Assembly (NCBI GenBank): GCA_027315165.1
Contig: DAHUYN010000004.1
Location: 79,517 to 143,516, forward strand
Length of the DNA: 64,000 nt
DNA from: Thermoplasmata archaeon
GTDB taxonomy: Archaea; Thermoplasmatota; Thermoplasmata; Lutacidiplasmatales; UBA184
Direction: 5' to 3'
Shown piece after piece: positions 32,560 to 41,593 of the stretch. The notes under the pieces were generated by a model, which did no database searches, had not been told where the DNA came from, and saw only the letters and a list, made by a program, of their open reading frames with translations. A program made the translations under genes and the position numbers. Position 1 is the first letter of the stretch. Each line of letters begins with the position of its first letter.

Positions 32560-35244
32560 ATGGTCCAGCTGCGGCGCCTGCACCTGCGCAACCTCCGCAG
32601 CTACGAGTCGGCCGACCTCACGTTCACCCCCGGGACGACGCTCCTCGTCGGCGACGTCGGCTCCGGGAAGACCTCGGTGCTCTACGCGATCGAGATGGCC
32701 CTCTTCGGGTTCGCCGAGGTCGACCCGACGTTCCTCGTCCGCCATCAGGCGCCCGAGGCCGAGGTGCGGCTCGAGCTCTCCGGGGACGGCCACACCTACG
32801 AGTTCGGCCGACGGTTCCGGCGACGGACGCGGCGCGGCCGGGAGGTCTTCGAGCTCGAGTCGGCCTCGTATGCGGAGGACGGACGGCGGAGCTCCTACAG
32901 CGTCACCGAGATCCGCGAGCGGGCGATCCGCCTGCTCGGGTTCCCCGACAATCCGAACCCTCGGGCCCACTCCGACCTCTGGCGCTGGGCGGTCTACGTC
33001 CCCCAAGAGAAGATGCGGGAGGTCCTCGCGCAGGACCCCGAAGAGCGCCTCGAGACCGTCCGAAAGGCCCTCGGGCTCGAGCAGTACCGGACGGCGGCCG
33101 AGAACGCCCAGCTCCTTGCCGTCGACCTCCGACGCTGGGCGGAGGGCCGGGAGGCGTCGGCGCGCGGCTACGACCACTACGAGACGGACCGGACCGCCCT
33201 CGCGGCCCGCCTCGAGGACCAACGACGGGCCGTGGCCGAATGGTCTCAACTCCAGGGACGCGAGGAGGCGACCGCGCGGACCGCCGAGGAGGAGGTCGCA
33301 CGGCTCGAGGCGGAGCGCGAGCGTCTCGAGCAGGCGCGGACGCGCGAGGCCGAGCTCGCGCAGGCGCTTCGCTCGGAAGAGGAGGCCGCCACCCGTCTCG
33401 AGGAGCGCGCCGAGACCCGTCGACGCGAGCTGCGGCGGATCTCCGAACGGCTCGTAGAAGCCCCGGGTCGCCGGAGCCAGCACGACGCGCTCGCCGCCGA
33501 GCGCGCGCGCCTCGTCCAAGAGCTCGCCGGGGCGGAGGAGGAGCGCCGCACGCTGGCGGGCTCCCTCGAGGAGGCCGCGCGCCTCGAGGGCGAGCGGAGC
33601 GCCGCGCGGGAGGCCCGGGCCCATGCCGAGAGCCTCGTGCACGAGGCCCAGCGCGAGCGCGTCGAGTCGGAGGCGGAGGTCGCGCGACTCGCCGCGGACG
33701 GCCCTCAGCGGGAACCGCCGGCGCCCACGAAACGATCCCTCCCCGAGATCGACGCGGTCCTCTCGGAGGCCCAGCGCCGTGTCGACGAGGCCGTGGCCGA
33801 GAGCGCCCGCGAGGCCCACGTCCTCGAAGAGGTCGACGAGCTGCTCTCGGCGGGGGTCTGTCCCCGATGCCATCAGCCGGTCGACCCGGTGGGCTTCCAG
33901 GGCCACCGCGCCGAGCTGGTCCACGGGGCCGAGAAGGCCCGAGGCGCCCTCGCGTCCCGACGCGAGGAGCTTCTGTTGCTTCAGGACGAACGACGCGCCC
34001 GGGAGCGCTACGAGCGGAGCCTGCAGCGATGGCAGGAGGTCGACCGGGCCCGGGCCGCCTCGAGGGAGCGGCTCGAGCGGGGACGCGCCCGCGAGGTCGA
34101 GGCGGAGACCCGTCGGGCTCGCACCTCGGAGACCGAGGCCGCGCTCGCCGCGACGATCGCGAGGCGGGCCGGGCCCCTCGAGGCGGCCCGTCGGCGGCTC
34201 GAGGACCTCTCGGCCCTCGAACGAAGGCGTCGCTCGTGCGAGACGCAGCTCGAGACGCTCGCGGCGCCGGTCGAGGAGGACCGGCTGGCCGAGAGCACCC
34301 GTCGCCGGCTCGAGGAGGAGGCCCTCGGTGACGCGTCGGAGCGGACCGCTCGAGAGAGCCGCCGCGCGGCGCTGGCCCTCGAGCGACGCGACCTCCAGCC
34401 CCGGCTGGCCGCCCGAGAGGAGACGCTTCTCTCGCTCCGGTCGGCGCGCGGCCGCGTCGACGCGGCCCGCCGTGCCGGCGCCGACGCCGCCCGCGAGGTC
34501 GCGCGCGCAGAGGCCGTCGCGAGCGGTCTCGAGGGGCAGATCGTCGAGGCGGACCGCCGCCTCGCCGAGCGGGGCCGGCTCCTCGAGGAGAGCCGGGCCC
34601 GGCGCGCGCTCGGCCAGTGGCTCTCCGACGAGTTCCGGACCGAGGTGCTCCAGCTGGAGCGGCGGCTTCTCGCGCGCGCGCAGGCCGAGTTCGAACGAGG
34701 CTTCGCGTCCTACTTCGCCACGCTCGTCGAGGACCCGGGGCTCACGGCCCGGTGCGACCCGTCGTTCTCGCCCTCGGTGGAGATCGACGGCGAGTGGACC
34801 CCGGTCGAGGCGCTCAGCGGCGGCGAACGGACCGCCCTGGCCCTCGCCTTCCGGCTCGCGCTCGGCGGCGTCGTGCGCTCGGCCGGGCGGCTCGCCCTCG
34901 AGACGCTGATCCTGGACGAGCCGACCGACGGCTTCTCGCCCGAGCAGGTGAGCCGGATGGGCGAGCTCCTCGGCCGCCTGGAACTTCCTCAGGTCCTTCT
35001 CGTCAGCCACGAGTCGCAGCTCGCCGGCATCGCGGACCGGGTCGTCCGGGTCGAGAAGCAGCAGGGCCGCTCCATCCTCCGGCCCCCCGAGGGCGCCGAG
35101 GCCCCGGCCGGCGCGGACCTCGAGGCGCCTCCCGCGGGGGGCGCGCCGGGTCCGAAGCGCCGGCGTGTCCGGACCCCAAAGCTCGAGGCGAGCGCCGGCC
35201 CCGAGGGGGCTCGAGAGCCCCGCGAGCCCACGGAAGCCCCGTAG
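32560..35244 (+). CDS. rad50: RAD50 ATPase
   Basis: This 894-residue SMC-like ATPase has an N-terminal Walker A (VGDVGSGKTS), long coiled coils rich in Glu, Arg and Ala, the zinc hook CPRCHQPV with Cys434 and Cys437 at the centre, and the C-terminal signature LSGGERTALALAFRLALGG and Walker B ETLILDEPTDGF. The length matches archaeal RAD50. It tethers and processes DNA ends with MRE11. The last 60 residues form a Pro/Ala-rich charged tail not needed for the fold. Its 3' end is convergent with the aldo/keto reductase gene. Confidence 0.95.
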   Translation: MVQLRRLHLRNLRSYESADLTFTPGTTLLVGDVGSGKTSVLYAIEMALFGFAEVDPTFLVRHQAPEAEVRLELSGDGHTYEFGRRFRRRTRRGREVFELESASYAEDGRRSSYSVTEIRERAIRLLGFPDNPNPRAHSDLWRWAVYVPQEKMREVLAQDPEERLETVRKALGLEQYRTAAENAQLLAVDLRRWAEGREASARGYDHYETDRTALAARLEDQRRAVAEWSQLQGREEATARTAEEEVARLEAERERLEQARTREAELAQALRSEEEAATRLEERAETRRRELRRISERLVEAPGRRSQHDALAAERARLVQELAGAEEERRTLAGSLEEAARLEGERSAAREARAHAESLVHEAQRERVESEAEVARLAADGPQREPPAPTKRSLPEIDAVLSEAQRRVDEAVAESAREAHVLEEVDELLSAGVCPRCHQPVDPVGFQGHRAELVHGAEKARGALASRREELLLLQDERRARERYERSLQRWQEVDRARAASRERLERGRAREVEAETRRARTSETEAALAATIARRAGPLEAARRRLEDLSALERRRRSCETQLETLAAPVEEDRLAESTRRRLEEEALGDASERTARESRRAALALERRDLQPRLAAREETLLSLRSARGRVDAARRAGADAAREVARAEAVASGLEGQIVEADRRLAERGRLLEESRARRALGQWLSDEFRTEVLQLERRLLARAQAEFERGFASYFATLVEDPGLTARCDPSFSPSVEIDGEWTPVEALSGGERTALALAFRLALGGVVRSAGRLALETLILDEPTDGFSPEQVSRMGELLGRLELPQVLLVSHESQLAGIADRVVRVEKQQGRSILRPPEGAEAPAGADLEAPPAGGAPGPKRRRVRTPKLEASAGPEGAREPREPTEAP

Positions 35245-35253
35245 TGAGCGGGC

Positions 35254-36384
35254 TCAGGGCGTGGCGGAACGATGGCCGTGCGCGAGGCGCTCGGCGAACG
35301 CCGCCTCCGAGAGGGGAGGCACCTCGGCGACCTTGAGGTTCTCGGCGAGGTGGGCGGGCTGCTTCTGGCCGACGAGCGCGGCGATCGTGCCCGGGGCCGA
35401 TCGAGCGAACTGGAGCGCCGTCTGCGATCGCGTGAGGCCGTCGAGCGCCGGCCCGCGCTGGGCGAGCTGCCCCTGCACGAGCGGGACGCTCGTGAAGCAT
35501 CCGAGCTGGTAGTGGCGTGCGCACGCGAAGACGGTCTTCGGCTCCCCGTTCACCGACTGGCAGGCCCGCACGGCGGCCTCGGGCATCGCGAGGTTGAACG
35601 GGAACTGCAGGTAGCGGAGGCCGTGGTCCGCGCCCCCGACCTCTCGCGCGACCTCGAGGGCCTCCTCGATCTCGAGGTGCTCGGGCGCCGCCGCGGGCGA
35701 TCGGAGCGCCTCCCACGTGGCGAGGCCGTAGGCCCGGAGCGCGCCGTCGTCACGGAGCTCCTCGAGGAGGCGGAACGCGTCCCCGAGGCGCGAGCGGAAC
35801 TCGCTCGCGCCGACGACCGCGCGCTGGGCGTCGGGGGCGTTGTGCAGGTAGAGGAGGTCGAGCGTCTCGAGCCCGAGGTTTCGGCGGCTCCGCTCGACCT
35901 GGTCCCGGAGGTACGGCGGGGACATCGCATGAGAGCCGTCTACGATCTCGGCCGGGTCGAGGAGCCCGGGTCGTACGAGCTCGGCCTCGACCCACTCCTC
36001 CGGCGAGCGGCCCGACTCCCCGTCCGGCGCGAGATACCCCACCTTCGTGGCGACGAAGACCTCGTCCCGGGCGACCTTGCCCGAGGCGACGAGTCCGGCG
36101 AGGGCCCTTCCGACGCTGCGCTCCGCCCGCTGGTAGCGGTAGTTGATCGCGGTGTCGACGACGTTGAGGCGCCCGCTCTCGATCGAGACCCGGACGGCCT
36201 CCTCGACGGCCAGGTCCGTCGGGCGGTCGACCCGGCCGATGTACGTGCCGAGGCCGAGCGAGGTCAGGGCCAAGCCGCCCGGCGCGTCACGGAAGTGGGC
36301 CGACGGCAACGACCGCGTCGCCACGGCGCGGTCGCGGAACCGCCGCGTCCCCTCGGGCGACGCGGCGCCCTCGAGGAGGGTCAC
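35254..36384 (-). CDS. Aldo/keto reductase family oxidoreductase
   Basis: This 376-residue protein is an NADPH-dependent reductase of the aldo/keto family. The catalytic tetrad is visible as NVVDTAINYRYQRAERSVG (Asp, Tyr), FVATKVGYL (Lys) and LLYLHNAP (His). The N-terminus is about 40 residues longer than usual and has few hallmarks. The ATG is supported by a TATA-like GGGGTTTTCTC on the minus strand, centred about 25 nt upstream. The substrate is unknown. It is convergent with rad50. Confidence 0.88.
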   Translation of the reverse strand: MTLLEGAASPEGTRRFRDRAVATRSLPSAHFRDAPGGLALTSLGLGTYIGRVDRPTDLAVEEAVRVSIESGRLNVVDTAINYRYQRAERSVGRALAGLVASGKVARDEVFVATKVGYLAPDGESGRSPEEWVEAELVRPGLLDPAEIVDGSHAMSPPYLRDQVERSRRNLGLETLDLLYLHNAPDAQRAVVGASEFRSRLGDAFRLLEELRDDGALRAYGLATWEALRSPAAAPEHLEIEEALEVAREVGGADHGLRYLQFPFNLAMPEAAVRACQSVNGEPKTVFACARHYQLGCFTSVPLVQGQLAQRGPALDGLTRSQTALQFARSAPGTIAALVGQKQPAHLAENLKVAEVPPLSEAAFAERLAHGHRSATP

Positions 36385-36437
36385 GCTCCGTCGAGCCGCC
36401 GCGGGAGAAAACCCCTTCGCGCCGGTGCGCAGCGTTC

Positions 36438-36587
36438 ATCTCTCCCACGGGCTGCCTCGGCGGGGAGCCCACGCCGCGCCGGAAGTACGGTCACCTGCGC
36501 AAACCCATCCCGCCGGTCCCGAAGGAGAAGTGCCGATTCTGTCGGCTGCGACGGCCCTGCCCGGTCCACGGTCGGACGTCAGCGTAG
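36438..36587 (+). CDS. Possible small zinc-ribbon protein lacking a standard start codon
   Basis: A frame ending at TAG 36585-36587 encodes RKYGHLRKPIPPVPKEK, then CRFCRLRRPCPVHGRTSA: a CxxC, then C-x-x-H, within a strongly basic segment typical of a small nucleic-acid-binding zinc protein. No ATG, GTG or TTG occurs in frame upstream for more than 60 nt. The coordinate given is an in-frame ATC near the start of the plausible region. Either the start is non-standard, a sequence error is present, or the frame is not expressed. Its end overlaps the convergent ferredoxin gene by 9 nt. Confidence 0.3.
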   Translation: MSPTGCLGGEPTPRRKYGHLRKPIPPVPKEKCRFCRLRRPCPVHGRTSA

Positions 36588-36779
36588 CGTCGCCGCGTCG
36601 CGGGGTCGGTACCGGCCGCCCGAGAGCGCTCCGACGGGACAGTAGCTCACGCACCAGCCGCAGTCGGTGCAGTTGGGCAGGATCTTGAGCTCGTCTCGCG
36701 TGAGCTCCATCGCGTTCGGCGGGCAGACGCCCGTGCAGAGGCCGCAGAGGACGCAGCTGTCCCGGTCGAGGGCGATCAC
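36579..36779 (-). CDS. 2[4Fe-4S] ferredoxin
   Basis: This 66-residue protein carries two clusters: CVLCGLCTGVCPP and, after an 18-residue spacer, CTDCGWCVSYCPVG. Both are complete CxxCxxCxxxCP motifs. The GTG start forms a GTGA overlap with the sufU stop, so it is co-translated with the scaffold protein. It may donate electrons for Fe-S assembly or be an early client of the pathway. Confidence 0.9.
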   Translation of the reverse strand: MIALDRDSCVLCGLCTGVCPPNAMELTRDELKILPNCTDCGWCVSYCPVGALSGGRYRPRDAATLR

Positions 36780-37171
36780 GCCGAGGGCTCTTCCGCGGAG
36801 CCTGGGTGCAGGGCCCGGCCGAGGGCCGAGAAGCCCGTGAGGGCGCACTTGACCCGTACCGGCGAGAGCGGGATGCCGAGGAGCTGGATCACATCGTCCC
36901 GGGTCAGCTTCGAGACCTCGGCGAGCGGGCGGCCCTTGAGCCGGTCCGTGAGCAGCGAGGCGCTCGCGACGCTGATCGCGCAGCCGTCGCCATCGAACCG
37001 GACCGCCTCGACGGTCGATCGGGCCGGGTCGAGCTTGAGCTGGAGCCGGATGCGGTCGCCACAGAGCGGGTTCGACTCCTCGCCGACGAGGTCGGCGCCG
37101 GCAAGCTCGCCGAAGTTGTGCGGCGACCGGTAGTGCTGCAGGATCAGCTCCTGATACATGTCGTAGGCCAT
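36776..37171 (-). CDS. sufU: SufU/IscU-type Fe-S scaffold protein
   Basis: This 131-residue protein has all three scaffold cysteines in conserved contexts: NPLCGD near residue 37, DGDGCAIS near 63 and RVKCALTG near 109. In archaea and Gram-positive bacteria SufU accepts sulfur from SufS or carries nascent clusters. A TATA-like GTTATAGTG (minus strand, about 37208-37216) lies 40 nt upstream. It is divergent from sufD and shares a 144-nt intergenic region with it. Confidence 0.92.
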   Translation of the reverse strand: MAYDMYQELILQHYRSPHNFGELAGADLVGEESNPLCGDRIRLQLKLDPARSTVEAVRFDGDGCAISVASASLLTDRLKGRPLAEVSKLTRDDVIQLLGIPLSPVRVKCALTGFSALGRALHPGSAEEPSA

Positions 37172-37274
37172 CGGTCGTCCCCTCGACCTGTCGAACCCGG
37201 CGTCGCACTATAACAACTTCCCGCCGCCGCGGGCTCGCGGGCCCGGCCCGGCGGCCCCGTCTCAGGACCCGGCG

Positions 37275-37313
37275 GTGAGTACACCTTATAAACACGTTGG
37301 CGTGCGTAAACTC
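37275..37313 (+). promoter_or_regulatory. sufD promoter with two candidate SufR boxes
   Basis: The TATA box TTATAAAC (37286-37293) is centred 26-27 nt before the sufD ATG at 37316, so the mRNA is leaderless. GTGCGTAAACTC at 37302-37313 lies between the box and the start. The related GTGAGTACACC is at 37275-37285, upstream of the box. The same 12-mer, with one difference, is placed equivalently at the sufR promoter. Confidence 0.6.
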
Positions 37314-37315
37314 GA

Positions 37316-38707
37316 ATGGCCGCGGCAGCTCCCCGCTACGAGGAGTGGGTCTCGGAGGCGACCGTCGACGAGCTGTCGGCGCGCTTCGGGGAGCCTCCCG
37401 AGGTCCGCGCCGACCGGAGGGAGGCGTTCCGGGGGTTCACCGAGCTCCCCCTCGAGCCGGACCCGCTCTACCGGAAGTACGGCTACTTTTCCGGGGTCGA
37501 CCTCTCGGGGATCGAGCCTCTCGCGCGCGGCGCCCCCGTTCGGGTGCCGCCGACCGCCCCCGACACCGTCCAGCTCCTCCACGACGCCGCGGGCACGCGC
37601 GCGACCGTTCCCGAGGGCCTCACGGCGAAGGGGGTCCGGGTCGTCCCGTTCCCCGAGCTGCTCGAGGACGCCGGTGTCACGAAGGCGTTCCTCAACGGGA
37701 CCGAGCCCCGCGCCGACCGCCTCACGGGTCTCGGGCTCGCCCTGCTGAACCGGGGCTACCGGCTCGAGGTCCCCGACGGGCTCGACGTCGCGGTCCGGGT
37801 CCAGGACGTGACCGTCCTGTCGGACGCCCGGGCCGCGCTCTCGGTGCGTCGATCGATCCGGGCCGGCGTCGGGGCCCGACTCCTCGTGAGCGAGGAGGTC
37901 TACACGACCGGCGGGGACGGGCATCGCCAACGGCTCTACGGCTCCTCGACCGACCTCGAGCTCGCGCCTCGCGCCCACGCGGCGTATCTCACCGTCCACG
38001 CGCCGGACCTCGCGACGGTCTCGATCTACACGAGGACGTCCCGCGTCGGCGATGCGGCCCGCCTCGGCTGGGTCTGGGCCGGCTTCGGCGGCCACCGCAC
38101 GCGCCTCCGCAACCACACACGCCTCCCCGGCCACGGCTCGGAGGTCGAGGACCTCCAGACGTTCTACGGCGCCCACGAGCAGGCCTACGACAGCTCGGTG
38201 CGCATCACGCACGAGGGGACCGACACCCGCGGGCAGTCGGTGACGAGGGGCGTCTACAAGGACACCGCCCGGGGAATGAGCCGGGGGCTGGTCCGCATCG
38301 AGAAGGAGGCCCGGAAGACCGTGAGCTACCTCAGCGAGCACGCGATGCTCCTGTCGAAGGGCGCCCGCTCGGACACGATCCCGATCCTCGAGATCCTCTG
38401 CCGGGACGTCAAGGCGACGCACTCGACCTCGGTCGCGCCGGTCGACCCGGAGAAGGTCTTCTACCTCGCCTCCCGCGGCTTCCGGGAGAGCGACGCCATC
38501 CGGATGATCGGCGAGGGATTCCTCGCCCACGTCCTCGAGCAGGCGCCGTTCCTCGGGCTCCGCGAGAGCCTCTACCCGTTCCTCGCGGCCCGCTGGGAGG
38601 GTCGCCCCGTCGACTGGAGCCACGCGGGGACCGTCGGGCTGCCGCCGCTCGAGTTCCGCGGGACCGGCGCGACCACCGACTGGCGCTTCGACACGAAGCT
38701 GCGGTGA
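37316..38707 (+). CDS. sufD: SufD-like Fe-S assembly protein
   Basis: This 463-residue protein has the SufB/SufD beta-helix: repeated strands from about residue 140 to 380, and the C-terminal helical part with FYLASRGFRESDAIRMIGEGFLA, which is conserved in both subunits. It lacks the extended SufB-specific N-terminal region, so it is assigned as SufD, the partner of SufB and SufC. The ATG is set by the TATA box 26 nt upstream. The stop overlaps the next gene by GTGA. It is transcribed away from sufU and lies on the opposite strand to sufB and sufC. Confidence 0.88.
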   Translation: MAAAAPRYEEWVSEATVDELSARFGEPPEVRADRREAFRGFTELPLEPDPLYRKYGYFSGVDLSGIEPLARGAPVRVPPTAPDTVQLLHDAAGTRATVPEGLTAKGVRVVPFPELLEDAGVTKAFLNGTEPRADRLTGLGLALLNRGYRLEVPDGLDVAVRVQDVTVLSDARAALSVRRSIRAGVGARLLVSEEVYTTGGDGHRQRLYGSSTDLELAPRAHAAYLTVHAPDLATVSIYTRTSRVGDAARLGWVWAGFGGHRTRLRNHTRLPGHGSEVEDLQTFYGAHEQAYDSSVRITHEGTDTRGQSVTRGVYKDTARGMSRGLVRIEKEARKTVSYLSEHAMLLSKGARSDTIPILEILCRDVKATHSTSVAPVDPEKVFYLASRGFRESDAIRMIGEGFLAHVLEQAPFLGLRESLYPFLAARWEGRPVDWSHAGTVGLPPLEFRGTGATTDWRFDTKLR

Positions 38708-39033
38708 GACCGGTGCCGCTCGTCGCGCCGGAGCAGGGGCGCGAGCGGCTCCTGGCGCTCTTGCGGGAGCAGCGCGAGGGGGCCGAGGAGATCCGAAAGC
38801 TCCTGGCCGAGCCCCCCGCGGCCGTGCTTGAGCCCCTCGGGCTCCTCACCGCGCGCGACCTCCTCGAGGCCGCGCTGCGCACGACCTCGGCCGCCGACGG
38901 CGGCTCCGACGAGACGCTCGCCGCGTCGGTCGACCTGCTCTACCAGAGCGGCCTCGCGGCGATCGACCTGCTCAAGATGCACACCAAGATGCCGAAGGTG
39001 CCTCGAGGCCGGGCCTCGAGGCCCTCGGCCTAG
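38704..39033 (+). CDS. Small helical protein coupled to sufD
   Basis: This 109-residue protein starts at the GTG of a GTGA overlap with sufD. It is nearly all alpha-helical by pattern (EQGRERLLALLREQREGAE, LTARDLLEAAL, ETLAASVDLLYQSGLAAIDLL). It ends with a basic tail (KMHTKMPKVPRGRASRP). No metal-binding residues or known domain. Translational coupling points to an accessory role in Fe-S assembly, perhaps a SufBCD adaptor. It is convergent with sufB, 21 nt away. Confidence 0.65.
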   Translation: MRPVPLVAPEQGRERLLALLREQREGAEEIRKLLAEPPAAVLEPLGLLTARDLLEAALRTTSAADGGSDETLAASVDLLYQSGLAAIDLLKMHTKMPKVPRGRASRPSA

Positions 39034-39054
39034 CGCGACGGCGGGGCGGGCCGC

Positions 39055-40465
39055 CTATCCGACGGCTCCGCTCATCTCCATCTGGATGAGCCGGTTCAGC
39101 TCGAGCGCGTAGTCGACCGGGAGCTCCTTGGAGAACTCGGCGAGGAAGCCCATGAGGATCAGGTGGATCGCATCGGACTCGTTCAGCCCCCGGCTCATCA
39201 GGTAGAAGATCTGCTCCTCCCCGATCTTGCCGACGACGGCCTCGTGCGTGATGGTCGCGTCCTCCTCGTGGATCTCGTTGTAGGGGTAGGTGTCGGACCG
39301 GCTGAGCTCGTCCGGGAGGAGCGCGTCGCACCGCACGGCGGCCTTGACGCCCGTCGCCCCCTTCGAGACGTGGAGGAGCCCGCGGTAGCTCGTCTGGCCG
39401 CCCCGGATCGCGATCGACTTCGAGACGATCTTGCTCGAGGTGTCGGGGGCCGAGTGGACCGCCTTGGCCCCGCTGTCGATGATCTGACCCTCTGAGGCGA
39501 AGGCGACGGACAGGATGTCCGCGCGCGCCGCGGCCGCGGAGGTAGACCGAGGGGTACTTCATCGTGATCTTGCTGCCCATGTTCCCGTCGACCCACTCGA
39601 CGAGCGCGTTCTCCTGGGCGACGGCCCGCTTCGTGACGAGGTTGTAGACGTTCTTCGACCAGTTCTGCACGGTCGTGTAGCGGACCTTCGCGTACGGCTC
39701 GGCGATGACCTCGACGACGGCGGCGTGGAGGGAGTTCGTCGAGTAGATCGGCGCGGTGCACCCCTCGATGTAGTGGAGCTTCGCCCCGCGGTCCGCGATG
39801 ATCAGCGTCCGCTCGAACTGGCCGACGTTGCGCGCGTTGATGCGGAAGTAGGCCTGGAGCGGGATCCCCGCGTCGACGCCCGGGGGTACGTAGACGAAGC
39901 TGCCGCCCGACCAGACCGCCGAGTTCAGCGCGGAGAACTTGTTGTCGTTGTACGGCACGATCCGGCCGAAGTACTTGCGGAAGATCTCGGGGTACTGCTT
40001 GAGCGCCGTGTCGGTGTCGGTGAAGATGACCCCCTTCTTCTCGAGGTCCTCGCGGATCTTGTGGTAGACGGTCCCGGAGTCGTACTGGGCCCCGACGCCC
40101 CCGAAGTAGTCCCGCTCGGCCTTGGGGATCCCCAGCCGCTCGAAGGTGTTCTTGATGTCGGCCGGGAGGTCCTCCCAGCTCCGCTTCGTCTCGCCCTCGT
40201 TGAGCGGGTTCGCATAGTAGGTGTAGGCGTCAAAGTCGATCTCCTCGAGCGAGGGGCCCCAGTCCGGCATCGGGCGGTCGAGGAAGTGCTCGAAGGCGCG
40301 GAGCCGGTACTCCCGCATCCACTCCGGCTCGTCCTTGAGCTGGGAGATCTGCTCGACGATGCGTCGGGAGAGCCCTCGGCTCGTCCGGACCTTGTAGGTC
40401 TCGGGGTTCTTGAAGTCGTAGCGGGTGTAGTCGAGCGGAGTGACCTCGGAGGCCGTCTGCGCCAT
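39055..40465 (-). pseudogene. sufB: SufB Fe-S assembly protein, interrupted by a frameshift
   Basis: Residues 1-310 read as normal SufB in one frame (VYHKIREDLEKKGVIF, WSGGSFVYVPPGV, HYIEGCTAP, ITMKYPSVYLRGRGAR). At about 39523-39535, in an alternating CG run, the frame is lost. The remaining 160 residues continue perfectly in another frame (DILSVAFASEGQ, EEQIFYLMSRGLNESDAIHLIL, to a stop at 39055). The family expects one more residue after GAR, so the likely cause is loss of 2 bp in the CG repeat. In an essential gene this is most simply a sequencing error. AT-rich GATTTAAATAC about 33 nt upstream is the promoter. SufB is the scaffold subunit of SufBCD. Confidence 0.85.
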
Positions 40466-40492
40466 GAGCTCTCGGGGAATTCCATCACCCGT

Positions 40493-40504
40493 ATGTATTT
40501 AAAT
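40493..40504 (-). promoter_or_regulatory. TATA-box promoter of sufB
   Basis: GTATTTAAATC on the plus strand reads GATTTAAATAC on the minus strand and is centred about 33 nt before the sufB ATG at 40465, giving a very short leader. No copy of the candidate SufR 12-mer is present here. Confidence 0.65.
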
Positions 40505-40566
40505 CAAAGGTCGTCACGGGCGCGACAGTCCATCGGGGGCCGGGGGGCCCGGACCCGCTAAACGGC

Positions 40567-41484
40567 TCACGAACCGGGCGGCGGCCCCGAGGCCGTCGGC
40601 TCGATCGGCCGCTCGAGCCGACGGCGCTCGGTCTTGGCGAGAAGCGCGGGGAGGCGGCGGATCACGACGGCGGCGAGCAGCACGACGGCCGAGATGCCGA
40701 CGGCCACGAAGACGAGGCCCTCGAACGGGCTCAGGTAGCCCTCGGTGACGAGGACCGAGTAGAGCCCGTAGGTGACGATGACCCCGTCGACGGCCATCAC
40801 GAGCCTCGAGAAGAAGTCCTTGGAGAACCGCTGGAGGAGGACCGTCCCGAGGGGCACGCCGACGAGCACCGGGAGCAGGAGCGACGGGACGAGGACCGCC
40901 GACGAGGTCGTGTAGAGGCCCAGCATCGCGTAGGCGGCGGCCGTCAGGCTCGCCTCGGCGACGCGGATCTGCGCCATCGCACAGCGGAACTCCTCCCGGC
41001 TCAGCCCCTGGTTGCGCCAGAAGAGGGCGAGCGGCGGACCCGAGATCGTCGTGAGCGCGTACAGGAAGCCGACGATCGCGCCGAGGACCGGACCCGCCCG
41101 GTGCTCGCGGCGGATCTCGCGGCGGTAGCCGAGCAGCTGGAGGACCGTGAGCGGGAGGATGAGCGCGTAGACGAAGATCCGGACGCCGGTCGCCGACAGG
41201 AGGACGAGTCCCGCGCTGCCGAGGACGACGCCGGGGAGGAGACCGACGAGGACCGGCCGCGCCCTCGCCTTCGTCGTCGCGAGGTACCTCCTCTCGCGGT
41301 AGAGGAGCGTCACGTTGACGACGAGTTCGACGGCGACGAGGGCGGGGTTGAGGACCCGGTTCGTCGTCCAGAACAGCGCGATCGGCGTGACGATCGAGGA
41401 GAAGCCGTAGCCGACGGCGCCGTTGACGACGGCGGCGAACAGGGCCACGAGCGCCAGCTCGAGGGTCGTTGGAGAGAGGTCCAT
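40567..41484 (-). CDS. TauE/SafE (TSUP) family sulfur-compound transporter
   Basis: This 305-residue protein has eight or nine membrane helices in two repeats. Each begins with a family-like Gly/Pro pattern (NGAVGYGFSSIVTPIALFW; then GAIVGFLYALTTISGPPLALFW). TSUP proteins export or import sulfite, thiosulfate, sulfoacetate or organosulfur compounds. Its place between sufB and sufS suggests a role in sulfur supply or in removing excess sulfite, which is inference. TATA-like GTTCATATCC (minus strand, near 41522) gives a leader of about 10 nt. Confidence 0.82.
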   Translation of the reverse strand: MDLSPTTLELALVALFAAVVNGAVGYGFSSIVTPIALFWTTNRVLNPALVAVELVVNVTLLYRERRYLATTKARARPVLVGLLPGVVLGSAGLVLLSATGVRIFVYALILPLTVLQLLGYRREIRREHRAGPVLGAIVGFLYALTTISGPPLALFWRNQGLSREEFRCAMAQIRVAEASLTAAAYAMLGLYTTSSAVLVPSLLLPVLVGVPLGTVLLQRFSKDFFSRLVMAVDGVIVTYGLYSVLVTEGYLSPFEGLVFVAVGISAVVLLAAVVIRRLPALLAKTERRRLERPIEPTASGPPPGS

Positions 41485-41593
41485 TCGCGTCCGCCCGCCC
41501 GCGGGGCGCGGGGCCGGGGGATATGAACCCCTCGGTCGTGGTTCGGGGGGCCGTTGGGCCTAAGACGGGTCGCGGCCGACGGCGCGCTCGAGG

